A stretch of 64,000 nucleotides of DNA, taken from positions 89,725 to 153,724 of the forward strand of contig JAUZNZ010000009.1 of the NCBI GenBank assembly GCA_030706735.1. The letters are read 5' to 3'. A program made the translations under genes and the position numbers. Origin of the DNA: Bacteroidota bacterium (lineage in GTDB: Bacteria > Bacteroidota > Bacteroidia > Chitinophagales > Chitinophagaceae). Shown here in pieces: positions 1-7,559 of the stretch (positions within the stretch are counted from its first letter, which is position 1; every line of letters starts with the position of its first letter). The notes beneath the pieces were generated by a model. It ran no database searches, was not told where the DNA came from, and saw only the letters and a list, made by a program, of their open reading frames with translations.

Positions 1-200
1 ATAGGGAAGTCCGGTGAAAATCCGGCGCTATCCCCGTAGCTGTAAGCCCAGCAGCCTCCGACCTCTCCGGCCGGGGTTGCCCTGTTCGATCTGCATACCA
101 CTGTCCAAGCAACGATGGGAAGGTATCGAATAGTAAAGCGAGCCAGAAGACCTGCCAGGATCAATCCATCATTCAAAGCTTTCGGGTGAAAAGCATGGAG
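1..200 (+). ncRNA. Cobalamin riboswitch (5' end outside window)
   Basis: The core matches the cobalamin riboswitch family. An AGGGAAGtCCGGTG-like segment lies at 3-16, a CCCCGtAgCTGTAA-like segment at 32-45, and the B12 box (GCCAGAAGACCTGCC, close to consensus gCCAGGAGACCTGCC) at 142-156. A small hairpin at 178-194 (GCTTT/AAAGC) may be the distal P13-type hairpin. The family binds adenosylcobalamin or related corrinoids and usually lowers expression of the genes behind it. The P1/P2 strand upstream of the conserved AGGGAAG block is missing because the window begins there. It sits in front of btuB and the cob operon, the expected context. Confidence 0.93.
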
Positions 201-278
201 TGTAAAATGTCGCTGACCACAGCCCCTTTTACCATTCCAATCGTTTTCGTTTTTTCCGAAGGCTCATTCCATTAACCC

Positions 279-302
279 TTGCCGCGCGTCGGTGCGCGGC
301 AA
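279..302 (+). promoter_or_regulatory. Hairpin just before btuB start, likely riboswitch expression platform
   Basis: A perfect 9-bp GC-rich stem (TTGCCGCGC at 279-287 with GCGCGGCAA at 294-302, loop GTCGGT) ends 14 nt before the btuB ATG. No U-tract follows, so it does not look like an intrinsic terminator. Position and strength suggest the riboswitch controls access to the translation start, but this is inference from placement only. Confidence 0.5.
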
Positions 303-316
303 ACAAACTAATTGAA

Positions 317-2299
317 ATGAGCAAGAAACACATCATTGTCCTGGCACTGGCAGCGAGCCTTTGCGGGTCATCATGGGCGCAAGCTCAAGACAGCGGCTTT
401 AAGCAATTGGACGAGGTCGTGGTCACGGCCACGAAGTATCCCGTGAAGGAAAATCTAACGGGAAAGGTACTTACGGTCATCACAAAAGAGCAATTGGAAA
501 AAAGCGGCGGGAAGCAGCTTGGCGAAGTATTGAACACGCAGGCGGGTCTGACCGTGAGCGGGTCGCAGAACAGTCTGGGCACCCCGCAGGAAGTTTATCT
601 GCAGGGCGCGGATGCCGGCAAGACCCTGATCCTGATCGACGGCATCCCTGCCTACGATCCGTCGGGGACCAATACGGCATTCGATCTGAACCTGATCAAC
701 ACGGACGAAGTAGAGAGGGTGGAGATCCTGAAGGGAAGCCAATCCACACTCTATGGCAGCGATGCGGTGGCCGGCGTGATAAATATCATCACCCGAAAAG
801 GCAAGGGAAAGCCGCTGAATGCTTCGGCGGATCTCTCGGCGGGCAGCTTCGGTACGTATAAGCTGTCGGGGGGAATCGACGGAAGCCCGGGCAACACGAG
901 CTATGCCCTTCAATATACCCACCTGCGGAGCGACGGCATTTCCTCGGCGTATGATTCTTCGGGAAAAGGGCAGTTCGACCATGACGGGTTCACGGAGAAC
1001 CTGCTGATGTTCCATCTCGATCAACGGGTGACTGAGGCTCTTCACCTGCACGGCCATTTTCAGTGGAGCAAGTACAGGGCCGGTCTCGATGCGGGAGCCT
1101 ATACTGATGACCGCTCAAATACTACCGGCAACCAGAACACCCAGTTTGGCCTGGGGGCAGACTATGCTTTGGGAAGCGGAACATTGCATGTCAACTATAG
1201 CTACAATGACGTGACGCGCGACTACCTGGACGATTCGGCCCAGACGATCGCCTCCGGCGGAACTTTCTCCAGCGGGTCTTATACCGGGAAGTCACACTAT
1301 GCAGAGTTGTACGGCCATTTTAGCCTGGCCAAAAAGGTCGAACTCCTGGTGGGGGCCGACTATCGAAACCAGGGGATCAGCCAGAGCACCCTGTTCATCT
1401 ATTATAATTCCTATTTCCCTCCATACGGGCCAGTGTCCCTGAAGAGCGCGATCGGCGGAGACAGCGCGAGGGTCAGGCAGTTTGCGGGCTATGCGTCCTT
1501 TTTGCTGAAAGACCTGGCAGGATTTAACCTGGAACTGGGTGGCCGGTACAATAGCTTCAATAAGTACGGGAATGTATTCACCTGGTCGGTCAATCCCTCC
1601 TTCGTGGCGGGTGACCGCGTGAAACTATTCGCCAATCTTTCTTCCGGGTTCTCCGCGCCGACGCTGTACCAATTATATTCCCAATACGCAAACCCGTTCG
1701 GAGAGTTGAAGCCGGAGAGGACGATCAGCCTGGAGACCGGGGTCCAGTATAGTCTCACCCATTTTAATGCAAGGGCGGTGTTCTTCCGGAGATCGACGAC
1801 CGATAATATCATTTACTATACCGTCGATCCCAATTTCCCGAACGGCTATTATATGAACCTCGACAAGCAGAAGGATCAGGGCGTGGAGGTCGAAACGGGT
1901 GTCGAGGCGGGCAAATGGACCTTCTCGGGCAATTATACCTATACTACCGGTCAGGTCACCACGCCGGTGAATGGAAAAGACTCTACCTTTTACGATCTGT
2001 ACCGGAGGCCCAAGAATGTCGTCAACCTCAGTGCGGGATGGCAAGCGGACAGGAAATTATTCTGCAGCCTCTCCCTGCATGCCGTGGGGAAGCGGATCGA
2101 ACCCATATATGGCGGGCCTCCCTCAACTTTCGACACCTATGCCTATTATACGCTGAATGGCTACATCGAATACAAGTTGCAGAGCACCCTGAAGCTGTTT
2201 GCAGACCTGAAGAACATGACGAACCAAACATTTTTCGACATCCCCGGTTACAACAGCATGAAGTTCAATTTCATGGCCGGCATTTACTTACATTTATAA
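317..2299 (+). CDS. btuB: TonB-dependent outer-membrane cobalamin receptor (BtuB-like)
   Basis: 660 residues. A signal peptide covers about residues 1-23, ending in a WAQAQ region. It is followed by a TonB box (LDEVVVTAT at 31-39), a plug domain to about residue 160 with the IDGIP and VERVEILKGSQSTLYGSDA motifs, and a 22-strand-type barrel to the C-terminus. The family imports corrinoids across the outer membrane using energy from TonB-ExbBD. The substrate call rests on the cobalamin riboswitch upstream and the cob genes behind; the sequence alone would fit other small TonB receptors. The C-terminus ends in Leu rather than the more usual Phe. It is first in a seven-gene operon, 13 nt before the next gene. 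Confidence 0.9.
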   Translation: MSKKHIIVLALAASLCGSSWAQAQDSGFKQLDEVVVTATKYPVKENLTGKVLTVITKEQLEKSGGKQLGEVLNTQAGLTVSGSQNSLGTPQEVYLQGADAGKTLILIDGIPAYDPSGTNTAFDLNLINTDEVERVEILKGSQSTLYGSDAVAGVINIITRKGKGKPLNASADLSAGSFGTYKLSGGIDGSPGNTSYALQYTHLRSDGISSAYDSSGKGQFDHDGFTENLLMFHLDQRVTEALHLHGHFQWSKYRAGLDAGAYTDDRSNTTGNQNTQFGLGADYALGSGTLHVNYSYNDVTRDYLDDSAQTIASGGTFSSGSYTGKSHYAELYGHFSLAKKVELLVGADYRNQGISQSTLFIYYNSYFPPYGPVSLKSAIGGDSARVRQFAGYASFLLKDLAGFNLELGGRYNSFNKYGNVFTWSVNPSFVAGDRVKLFANLSSGFSAPTLYQLYSQYANPFGELKPERTISLETGVQYSLTHFNARAVFFRRSTTDNIIYYTVDPNFPNGYYMNLDKQKDQGVEVETGVEAGKWTFSGNYTYTTGQVTTPVNGKDSTFYDLYRRPKNVVNLSAGWQADRKLFCSLSLHAVGKRIEPIYGGPPSTFDTYAYYTLNGYIEYKLQSTLKLFADLKNMTNQTFFDIPGYNSMKFNFMAGIYLHL

Positions 2300-2312
2300 G
2301 CATATTACCATC

Positions 2313-3254
2313 ATGAAAGCCTGTTCCTTTCTGCCTGCGGCGACACAAATGATCTATGACATGGGCCTGCAGGATCTGCTCTACGGAGTGACCTTTGAAT
2401 GCCCGGCTGAGGCCGCTGAAAAGCCGGCCGTGGTGCGGTGCGTGCTGGAAGGGAAGGACTACAGCAGCGTGGAGATCGACAAGATCTTCTCGGCCTCCAA
2501 GGCACAAGGCAAGAGCTTGTATTATGTTGAAGAGGAATTGCTTGAGCGGATCGCCCCCGACCTTATTTTTACACAGGACGTCTGCGAGGTCTGCCAGATC
2601 GATACGGCCTGCACGGCCAGCGCCGTCGCCAAATTGAAAAAAACGCCGCGGCTGATCCCGCTGAGCCCGGCGAGCCTGGAAGAGGTTTTTCATACGGCGG
2701 TGGTGATCGCCGCCGCGCTGGGGAGAGAGGAAGCGGCCTACTCCTATTTATCGGGTCTTCAAAAAAAGATCGACGCCATCGTGGACGAGCTCAGGCGTGC
2801 CGGTGCGCCGCTGAAGCGGGCGTTGGTCATGGAATGGATCGACCCTATCTACAATTGCGGTCATTGGATCCCTTACCAGGTCGCCTATGCCGGAGGCGTC
2901 GATATGTTGTCCAATCCGGGCGGGGACAGTATCGTCACGTCCTGGGAGAAGATCGTGCGGTACGACCCGGAAGTCATCGTGATCGCTCCCTGCGGATTCA
3001 GGACGGGCCGGGCGATGGTAGAATTGCATTTGCTTCAGCAGAAGAAGGAATGGGCCGGATTGAAGGCGGTCGCGAACCAAGCAGTCTTCATAGCCGACTA
3101 TGATCTGTTTACGCAACCGAGTCCCGCGACCCTGGTGGACGGGATCAGCCTGTTGGCCGCACTGTTCCATCCCGGCGTCTTCCCGATTCCGGACGCGTTG
3201 CGGTCAAAATATGTAACGGTATCGCCAAAAAATCAAACGTATGCGAAGGCATGA
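2313..3254 (+). CDS. Cobalamin-type ABC substrate-binding protein (BtuF-like), no signal peptide
   Basis: 313 residues with the fold of the BtuF/FecB periplasmic binding family. It starts MKACSFLPAATQM, matching the SLLPS/A-AT-E start of mature binding proteins, and has WIDPIYNCGHWIPYQVAYAGG and a late Asp/Pro-rich strand. No signal peptide or lipobox is visible, so as read it would stay in the cytoplasm. No in-frame upstream extension fits in the 13 nt after btuB. A Cys group (C91, C94, C100 in DVCEVC) resembles the subfamily found in corrinoid operons. No BtuC or BtuD is in the window. Possible roles are corrinoid binding for transport or a cytoplasmic corrinoid carrier; the second is speculation. 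Confidence 0.78.
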   Translation: MKACSFLPAATQMIYDMGLQDLLYGVTFECPAEAAEKPAVVRCVLEGKDYSSVEIDKIFSASKAQGKSLYYVEEELLERIAPDLIFTQDVCEVCQIDTACTASAVAKLKKTPRLIPLSPASLEEVFHTAVVIAAALGREEAAYSYLSGLQKKIDAIVDELRRAGAPLKRALVMEWIDPIYNCGHWIPYQVAYAGGVDMLSNPGGDSIVTSWEKIVRYDPEVIVIAPCGFRTGRAMVELHLLQQKKEWAGLKAVANQAVFIADYDLFTQPSPATLVDGISLLAALFHPGVFPIPDALRSKYVTVSPKNQTYAKA

Positions 3255-3780
3255 AGGAAGAGCGCTCGTCTTCATTACAGGAGGCGCCCGGAGCGGCAAG
3301 AGCCGTTATGCCCAGGAACTCGCGCTGAAATGGAGCGATGAGCCCGTCTATGTCGCCACGGCGCGGCACTGGGACCCCGAATTCGGGGAACGGATCAAAC
3401 GCCATCAAAGCGACAGGGATAGCCGATGGACCTCGATTGAAGAAGAAAAAGCGATCGGCCGGCTGCCGCTGACGGGCAGGGTGGCCGTGATCGATTGTGT
3501 GACCCTCTGGCTCACGAATTTCTTTGTAGACCATGGGAATGATATCGAAGTCTGCCTGGAGGCCGGCAAGAAAGAGATCGACGAACTATGCAAATTGGAT
3601 GCGCGGCTGATCGTCATCAGCAATGAGATCGGCATGGGCATGCATGCGGAGAGCGAAATGGGCAGGAGGTTCACCGACATGCAGGGCTGGATGAACCAAT
3701 ATATCGCCGATAAAGCGGGAACGGTCATTTTCATGGTCAGCGGCATACCGCTAACGGTAAAAGGGAGGGTTGACGCATGA
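3241..3780 (+). CDS. cobU: Adenosylcobinamide kinase / guanylyltransferase
   Basis: 179 residues, the normal length. It phosphorylates adenosylcobinamide and then transfers GMP to give AdoCbi-GDP, the activated half of the nucleotide-loop reaction. A Walker A motif GGARSGKS lies at 14-21. The RIKRHQSDR segment at 51-59 holds the His (H55) that corresponds to the GMP-accepting His. VIDCVTLWLTN is the Walker B region. The start overlaps the upstream gene by 14 bp and is the only in-frame ATG before the P-loop. The end overlaps the next gene by 4 bp (ATGA), indicating coupled translation. Confidence 0.95.
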   Translation: MRRHEGRALVFITGGARSGKSRYAQELALKWSDEPVYVATARHWDPEFGERIKRHQSDRDSRWTSIEEEKAIGRLPLTGRVAVIDCVTLWLTNFFVDHGNDIEVCLEAGKKEIDELCKLDARLIVISNEIGMGMHAESEMGRRFTDMQGWMNQYIADKAGTVIFMVSGIPLTVKGRVDA

Positions 3781-4532
3781 TCAGCGCATACATGAATTGG
3801 AGCGGCGGGAAGGACAGTTCGCTATGCCTGCACCGCGCGATGCAGGAGGGGAAGTACCGGATCGACTATCTGCTGACCAGCGTCAATGCCTCTTACGACC
3901 GGATCTCGATGCATGGAGTGCGCCGGGAATTATTGATGGCGCAGGCCGCGTCCGTCGGCATCCCCCTGGAGACGGTCGAACTGCCGGAGCAGCCGGACAT
4001 GGCGCAATACGAGCGGGGCATCGCGGAAAAGGTCGGTCTGCTGAAAGGCAGGGGATGCACGCATGCCCTGTTCGGGGATATCTTTCTGGAAGACCTGCGG
4101 CGGTACAGGGAGGAGAAACTTCTGGCGGCAGGCATAGATTGCGTGTTCCCGTTATGGAAGGACGATACGACCGGGTTGCTGCATGAATTCATCCACTCGG
4201 GATTCAAGGCGATCATTGTTTGTGTGAATAGCCGGTGGCTGGACAAGAGCTTCTGCGGCCGGCTGATCGATGAAGCCTTGCTGCGCGACCTGCCCGGGGA
4301 TGTCGATCCGTGCGGCGAGAATGGAGAGTATCATTCTTTCGTATTCGAAGGGCCGATATTCAGCCGGCCGGTGGCCTTTCAGAAAGGGGAAATTGTGTAT
4401 CGCGAATACCGGGCGCCGGTGACGACCAGTGCAGCGGACTCCTGTTTTACGGACCCGGCAGCGCCAAGTGGATTTTATTTTTGCGACCTGCTGCCGGCGT
4501 GGCAGGCCGAATCGATTAAAAAAACAACATGA
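3777..4532 (+). CDS. Dph6-like PP-loop ATPase (diphthine-ammonia ligase family)
   Basis: 251 residues. An N-terminal PP-loop SGGKDS at 9-14 marks an adenine-nucleotide alpha-hydrolase that would activate a substrate by adenylation. The late ENGEYHSFVFEGP motif is the signature of the MJ0570/Dph6 family, which in archaea and eukaryotes amidates diphthine on elongation factor 2. Bacteria have no diphthamide, so the true substrate is unknown. It overlaps cobU by 4 bp and cobT by 4 bp, so it is translated in step with the cobalamin genes. An ATP-dependent amidation or salvage step on a corrinoid is a reasonable but unproven guess. Confidence 0.85.
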   Translation: MISAYMNWSGGKDSSLCLHRAMQEGKYRIDYLLTSVNASYDRISMHGVRRELLMAQAASVGIPLETVELPEQPDMAQYERGIAEKVGLLKGRGCTHALFGDIFLEDLRRYREEKLLAAGIDCVFPLWKDDTTGLLHEFIHSGFKAIIVCVNSRWLDKSFCGRLIDEALLRDLPGDVDPCGENGEYHSFVFEGPIFSRPVAFQKGEIVYREYRAPVTTSAADSCFTDPAAPSGFYFCDLLPAWQAESIKKTT

Positions 4533-5626
4533 ATAATTTTATAACTACTACGGCATTGCAGACCGAGCTGCAACATAAGATCGATAATAAGACGAAGCCC
4601 ATCGGCGCCCTTGGGGTACTCGAAGACGTCGCACTTTCTATCGGGCTGATACAGGGGACGCTCCGGCCGGCACTCCGGATGCCGCATATCATCGTATTTG
4701 CCGCGGACCATGGGATTGCGGCCACCGGGCTGGTCAACCCATATCCCCAGGCAGTTACCGCCCAGATGGTGCTCAACTTTATCGGGGGCGGCGCAGCCAT
4801 CAATGTGTTTTGCCGTCAGCACGACATCGGACTGACTATCGTCGATGCGGGAGTGAACGCCGATTTCGGGGACATGAAGCATTTTCCCCGCTTCATCGAC
4901 GCCAAGATGGGGTATGGCACCCAAAATTATCTGGACGGCGAGGCCATGAGCAGCGAGCAGATGTGGCATGCGATCGAAGAAGGGAAGAAGATCGTGCAGG
5001 GGCTCTACGACTCCGGATGCAATTGCATCGGTCTGGGTGAGATGGGCATCGGGAATACGTCCTCTGCCGCCCTGGTCATGAGCTTCCTCACCGGCATTCC
5101 CATCGAAGATTGCGTCGGACGCGGAACCGGGGTGAACGAGGATCAGCTGAAGAAAAAAATGGAAACGCTGGTCCGTGCATTCGGGCGGCATCGGGATAGG
5201 GTTTGTAGCCATGCGTCGGCGGCGGGTGGAGGTTTGGCGGCGGGTGGGAGGCCGACGGCTGATCCCTATACGATCCTGCAATGCGTGGGCGGATTCGAGA
5301 TCGCGATGATGACGGGAGCGTATCTGAGAGCTGCGGAACTGAGGATGGTGGTGCTCGTGGACGGTTTCATCACCACGGCTGCCCTGCTTCTGGCGCGCGC
5401 CATCGAGTCCTCCGTACAGGATTGTTGCCTGTTCACCCATGCCAGCGGGGAGCAGGGCCATGAAAAGATGTTGCGCTTTCTGGGGGTGCGGCCGTTGCTG
5501 AACCTGGGCATGCGCCTGGGCGAGGGAACCGGTGCGGCGATGGCTTTCCCTATCGTCCAGTCGGCGGTGCATTTTCTAAATGAAATGGCCTCTTTCGAAT
5601 CGGCGGGGGTGAGCAACAAAGAATAG
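4529..5626 (+). CDS. cobT: Nicotinate-nucleotide:dimethylbenzimidazole phosphoribosyltransferase
   Basis: 365 residues. It makes alpha-ribazole phosphate from a lower-ligand base and nicotinate mononucleotide. Visible family motifs are FAADHGI near residue 58, GLGEMGIGNTSSAA, VGRGTGV, and NLGMRLGEGTGAA near the C-terminus. E332 in the last motif corresponds to the catalytic Glu317 of the Salmonella enzyme. A Gly/Ala-rich stretch (about nt 5213-5261, AAGGGLAAGGRPTA) sits where homologues have a short loop before the DPYTIL helix. It overlaps the previous gene by 4 bp and is 1 nt from cobS. Confidence 0.95.
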   Translation: MNNFITTTALQTELQHKIDNKTKPIGALGVLEDVALSIGLIQGTLRPALRMPHIIVFAADHGIAATGLVNPYPQAVTAQMVLNFIGGGAAINVFCRQHDIGLTIVDAGVNADFGDMKHFPRFIDAKMGYGTQNYLDGEAMSSEQMWHAIEEGKKIVQGLYDSGCNCIGLGEMGIGNTSSAALVMSFLTGIPIEDCVGRGTGVNEDQLKKKMETLVRAFGRHRDRVCSHASAAGGGLAAGGRPTADPYTILQCVGGFEIAMMTGAYLRAAELRMVVLVDGFITTAALLLARAIESSVQDCCLFTHASGEQGHEKMLRFLGVRPLLNLGMRLGEGTGAAMAFPIVQSAVHFLNEMASFESAGVSNKE

Positions 5627-5627
5627 G

Positions 5628-6428
5628 ATGCAAGAGCAATGGAAAATATGGCTGACGACGGTGATGTATTTTACGAGGATCCGCGTCCCCTCGTCGATCG
5701 ATCATAGCCCGACCTATCTGCAAAAGGCGCCGAGGTACCTGCCGGCGGTCGGATGGCTGGTCGGCGGGATCAGCGTGCTCTCCTTTTTAGCTTTTTCCTG
5801 TTGGCTAAGTGCAGAGACGGCGATCCTGGCCTCGATGATCGCGGGCATGTTGGTGACCGGCGCATTCCATGAGGATGGATTTGCGGACGTCTGCGATGGA
5901 TTCGGCGGCGGGTGGACCAAGGATAAGATCCTGTTGATCATGAAGGATAGCCGTATCGGCGCCTATGGGGCCATCGGTCTGATGTGCATGCTGGGCGCGA
6001 AATTCCTCCTGTTAAGGGAATTGTTCCGGTGGTCGCCGGTGAATGGAGGGCATGCCTGGAACAATCCGAATTTGCTCCTGGCCATGGTGGCGGGCCATAG
6101 CCTTAGCCGTTTGATGCCGGTACTGGCCATGCGCTGGTCGGTTAATGTTACCGATGTGGAGCACAGCAAGTCGGGACCTGTGACTGGCGGCGGCGGCGTG
6201 GGTATGGCGGAACTGGCGCCGGCCACGATCTTCGCCCTGGCGCCCTTTCTGTTTTTCCCCTGGTATGGTCTGCTTGTAGTGCTTCCGGTACTTGGCGTTA
6301 CGCTGGGCATGTTGCGTTGGTTCAGGAAATGGATCGGGGGATATACAGGGGATTGCCTGGGCGCCATCCAGCAGGTTGCCGAAATAGTCGTTTATCTTGG
6401 ATTGGTTGCCATATGGAAATCTACCTGA
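5628..6428 (+). CDS. cobS: Adenosylcobinamide-GDP ribazoletransferase (cobalamin synthase)
   Basis: 266 residues, an integral inner-membrane enzyme that joins AdoCbi-GDP with alpha-ribazole phosphate. The Mg-binding signature HEDGFADVCDG lies at 81-91, followed by KDSRIGAYGA. Several hydrophobic segments fit membrane helices (about 40-60, 63-80, 115-130, 195-235, 245-262). It starts 1 nt after cobT, and its 3' end overlaps the cobC start by 16 bp. A Gly run near residues 183-190 falls in a loop that varies in the family. Confidence 0.95.
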   Translation: MQEQWKIWLTTVMYFTRIRVPSSIDHSPTYLQKAPRYLPAVGWLVGGISVLSFLAFSCWLSAETAILASMIAGMLVTGAFHEDGFADVCDGFGGGWTKDKILLIMKDSRIGAYGAIGLMCMLGAKFLLLRELFRWSPVNGGHAWNNPNLLLAMVAGHSLSRLMPVLAMRWSVNVTDVEHSKSGPVTGGGGVGMAELAPATIFALAPFLFFPWYGLLVVLPVLGVTLGMLRWFRKWIGGYTGDCLGAIQQVAEIVVYLGLVAIWKST

Positions 6429-7051
6429 TCCGACATACCACTCCGGCCGTCGCGAAGGGCACCTGCTATGGGCAGACCGACCTGGATCTGACGGATAGCC
6501 TGAGCGAGGAGGCTGCGGTCATTCGTCGTCATTTGCCGGCGGGGATCGTCAGCGTGCACAGCAGTCCGCTGCGGCGATGCGCGAGGCTGGCGGAGTATTT
6601 GTTCCCTGCCCATACGGTCCGGCTTCATCCCGACCTGATGGAGATCCATTGCGGCCATTGGGAAATGAAGCATTGGGATGAGTTGCCAAAGGAGGACCTC
6701 GACCCCTGGATGAAGGACTTCGTACAGCTTCGAATTCCCGGGGGAGAAAGCTATCTGGACCTATTTGAGCGGGTGAACCACTGCTACCGGAGTATCCGGG
6801 ACGGGCAGGCGGGGGATCCAGGGGGTGCTCAGGCGGCCGGGGATGCGATCGCCATCATCAGTCATGGCGGGCCGATACGGAGCATTCTTTCGGAGATGAC
6901 GAATACCCCGCTGATTGATAGCTTTAAAGTCTTTTCTCTGCACTACGGCTGCGTGGTAAGGCTCTCCGACGAGGGAGGGGTTTGGCGCCATGAGGTGCTA
7001 TCCAACCCTGTTCCCGCGGAAAAAGAGCAGCACAAGCCCAAAAATGGCTAG
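6413..7051 (+). CDS. cobC: Alpha-ribazole phosphatase / histidine phosphatase
   Basis: 212 residues from the ATG at 6413. An upstream in-frame ATG would add 32 residues that do not match the family; the chosen start puts the catalytic RH (LIRHTTP, H8) at the N-terminus as usual. The second His is in IISHGGPIRS. The enzyme removes the 5'-phosphate from alpha-ribazole phosphate or adenosylcobalamin phosphate, the last step of loop assembly. A Gly/Ala-rich insert (about nt 6801-6840, QAGDPGGAQAAGDA) precedes the second His motif. It is the last gene of the operon. Confidence 0.9.
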   Translation: MEIYLIRHTTPAVAKGTCYGQTDLDLTDSLSEEAAVIRRHLPAGIVSVHSSPLRRCARLAEYLFPAHTVRLHPDLMEIHCGHWEMKHWDELPKEDLDPWMKDFVQLRIPGGESYLDLFERVNHCYRSIRDGQAGDPGGAQAAGDAIAIISHGGPIRSILSEMTNTPLIDSFKVFSLHYGCVVRLSDEGGVWRHEVLSNPVPAEKEQHKPKNG

Positions 7052-7056
7052 GAACC

Positions 7057-7086
7057 GTCAGGGAGATGCCGATACCTGACTATTTT
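7057..7086 (+). terminator. Possible weak terminator after cobC
   Basis: A 6-bp stem GTCAGG (7057-7062) / CCTGAC (7075-7080) with a 12-nt loop is followed by TATTTT. It starts 5 nt after the cobC stop, which suits the operon end. The stem is short, so it is only a candidate. Confidence 0.35.
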
Positions 7087-7090
7087 GCCT

Positions 7091-7098
7091 TAATTTTG
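7091..7098 (+). promoter_or_regulatory. Candidate -7 promoter box for tRNA-Arg
   Basis: TAATTTTG fits the Bacteroidetes -7 consensus TAnnTTTG and lies 46 nt before the tRNA 5' end. No good TTG -33 element is seen at the usual spacing, so confidence is modest. Confidence 0.35.
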
Positions 7099-7144
7099 CC
7101 GTCCCCTGCGTTGAGGCAGGGCGCTGAAGCCTGAGCCGGCCGAT

Positions 7145-7216
7145 GGTCCCGTAGTACAATGGATAGTATAAGGGTCTCCGAAGCCCTGGATTCCAGTTCG
7201 ATTCTGGACGGGACCA
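7145..7216 (+). tRNA. tRNA-Arg (anticodon CCG)
   Basis: A full cloverleaf can be folded by hand. The 7-bp acceptor stem is GGTCCCG (7145-7151) with CGGGACC (7209-7215), and the discriminator base is A7216. The D arm is at 7154-7169. The anticodon stem is 7171-7175 with 7183-7187, and the 7-nt loop carries CCG at 7178-7180. A 4-nt variable loop follows, then a T arm at 7192-7208 with the TTCGATT loop. CCA is not encoded. It reads the Arg codon CGG. Confidence 0.95.
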
Positions 7217-7226
7217 CTCCCCAACG

Positions 7227-7266
7227 ACCCATAAATTTTGGTGAACCATCATTTATGGGTTTTTTT
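7227..7266 (+). terminator. Intrinsic terminator after tRNA-Arg
   Basis: A perfect 10-bp stem, ACCCATAAAT (7227-7236) with ATTTATGGGT (7251-7260), encloses a 14-nt loop and is followed directly by six T. It lies 10 nt after the tRNA. Confidence 0.9.
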
Positions 7267-7559
7267 ATTTGGGATGGCTGCAAAACTAAAATACCAAGAT
7301 ACCTTAGGAAAAGAATTGAGGAAATTCCTTAATTTTAGTCTGCTGTAGTCCACTGAGAAAACATACTTAATACTCTACTATTGAAAGGACGCATGATATT
7401 AAATTATCATGTGGCAATCCGCAGGTTAATCAATACTATTTTTTTTGATCAGAATGATTTGTTAGCAGCGATCCTATCCATTCATGTGCCTTATTTAACC
7501 AATGGGCCCATGCGGAGTGGAAGGGACAAGCTTATTTTTATTAATTTGTTTTAAATACT
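7267..7559 (+). promoter_or_regulatory. AT-rich leader before the SusC gene with an inverted repeat
   Basis: This 293-nt stretch has no gene I can support and is clearly more AT-rich than its surroundings. At 7392-7411 it holds a perfect inverted repeat, CATGATA (7392-7398) and TATCATG (7405-7411) around TTAAAT. That could be an operator or an RNA hairpin. The promoter of the SusC/SusD operon must lie here, but I found no exact TAnnTTTG box; the closest matches have one mismatch. Confidence 0.4.

Noticed and set aside
4475..5572. 365-codon open frame antisense to cobT
   Set aside because: Opposite a gene with clear catalytic motifs, and rich in Arg/His/Gln as is usual for shadow frames.
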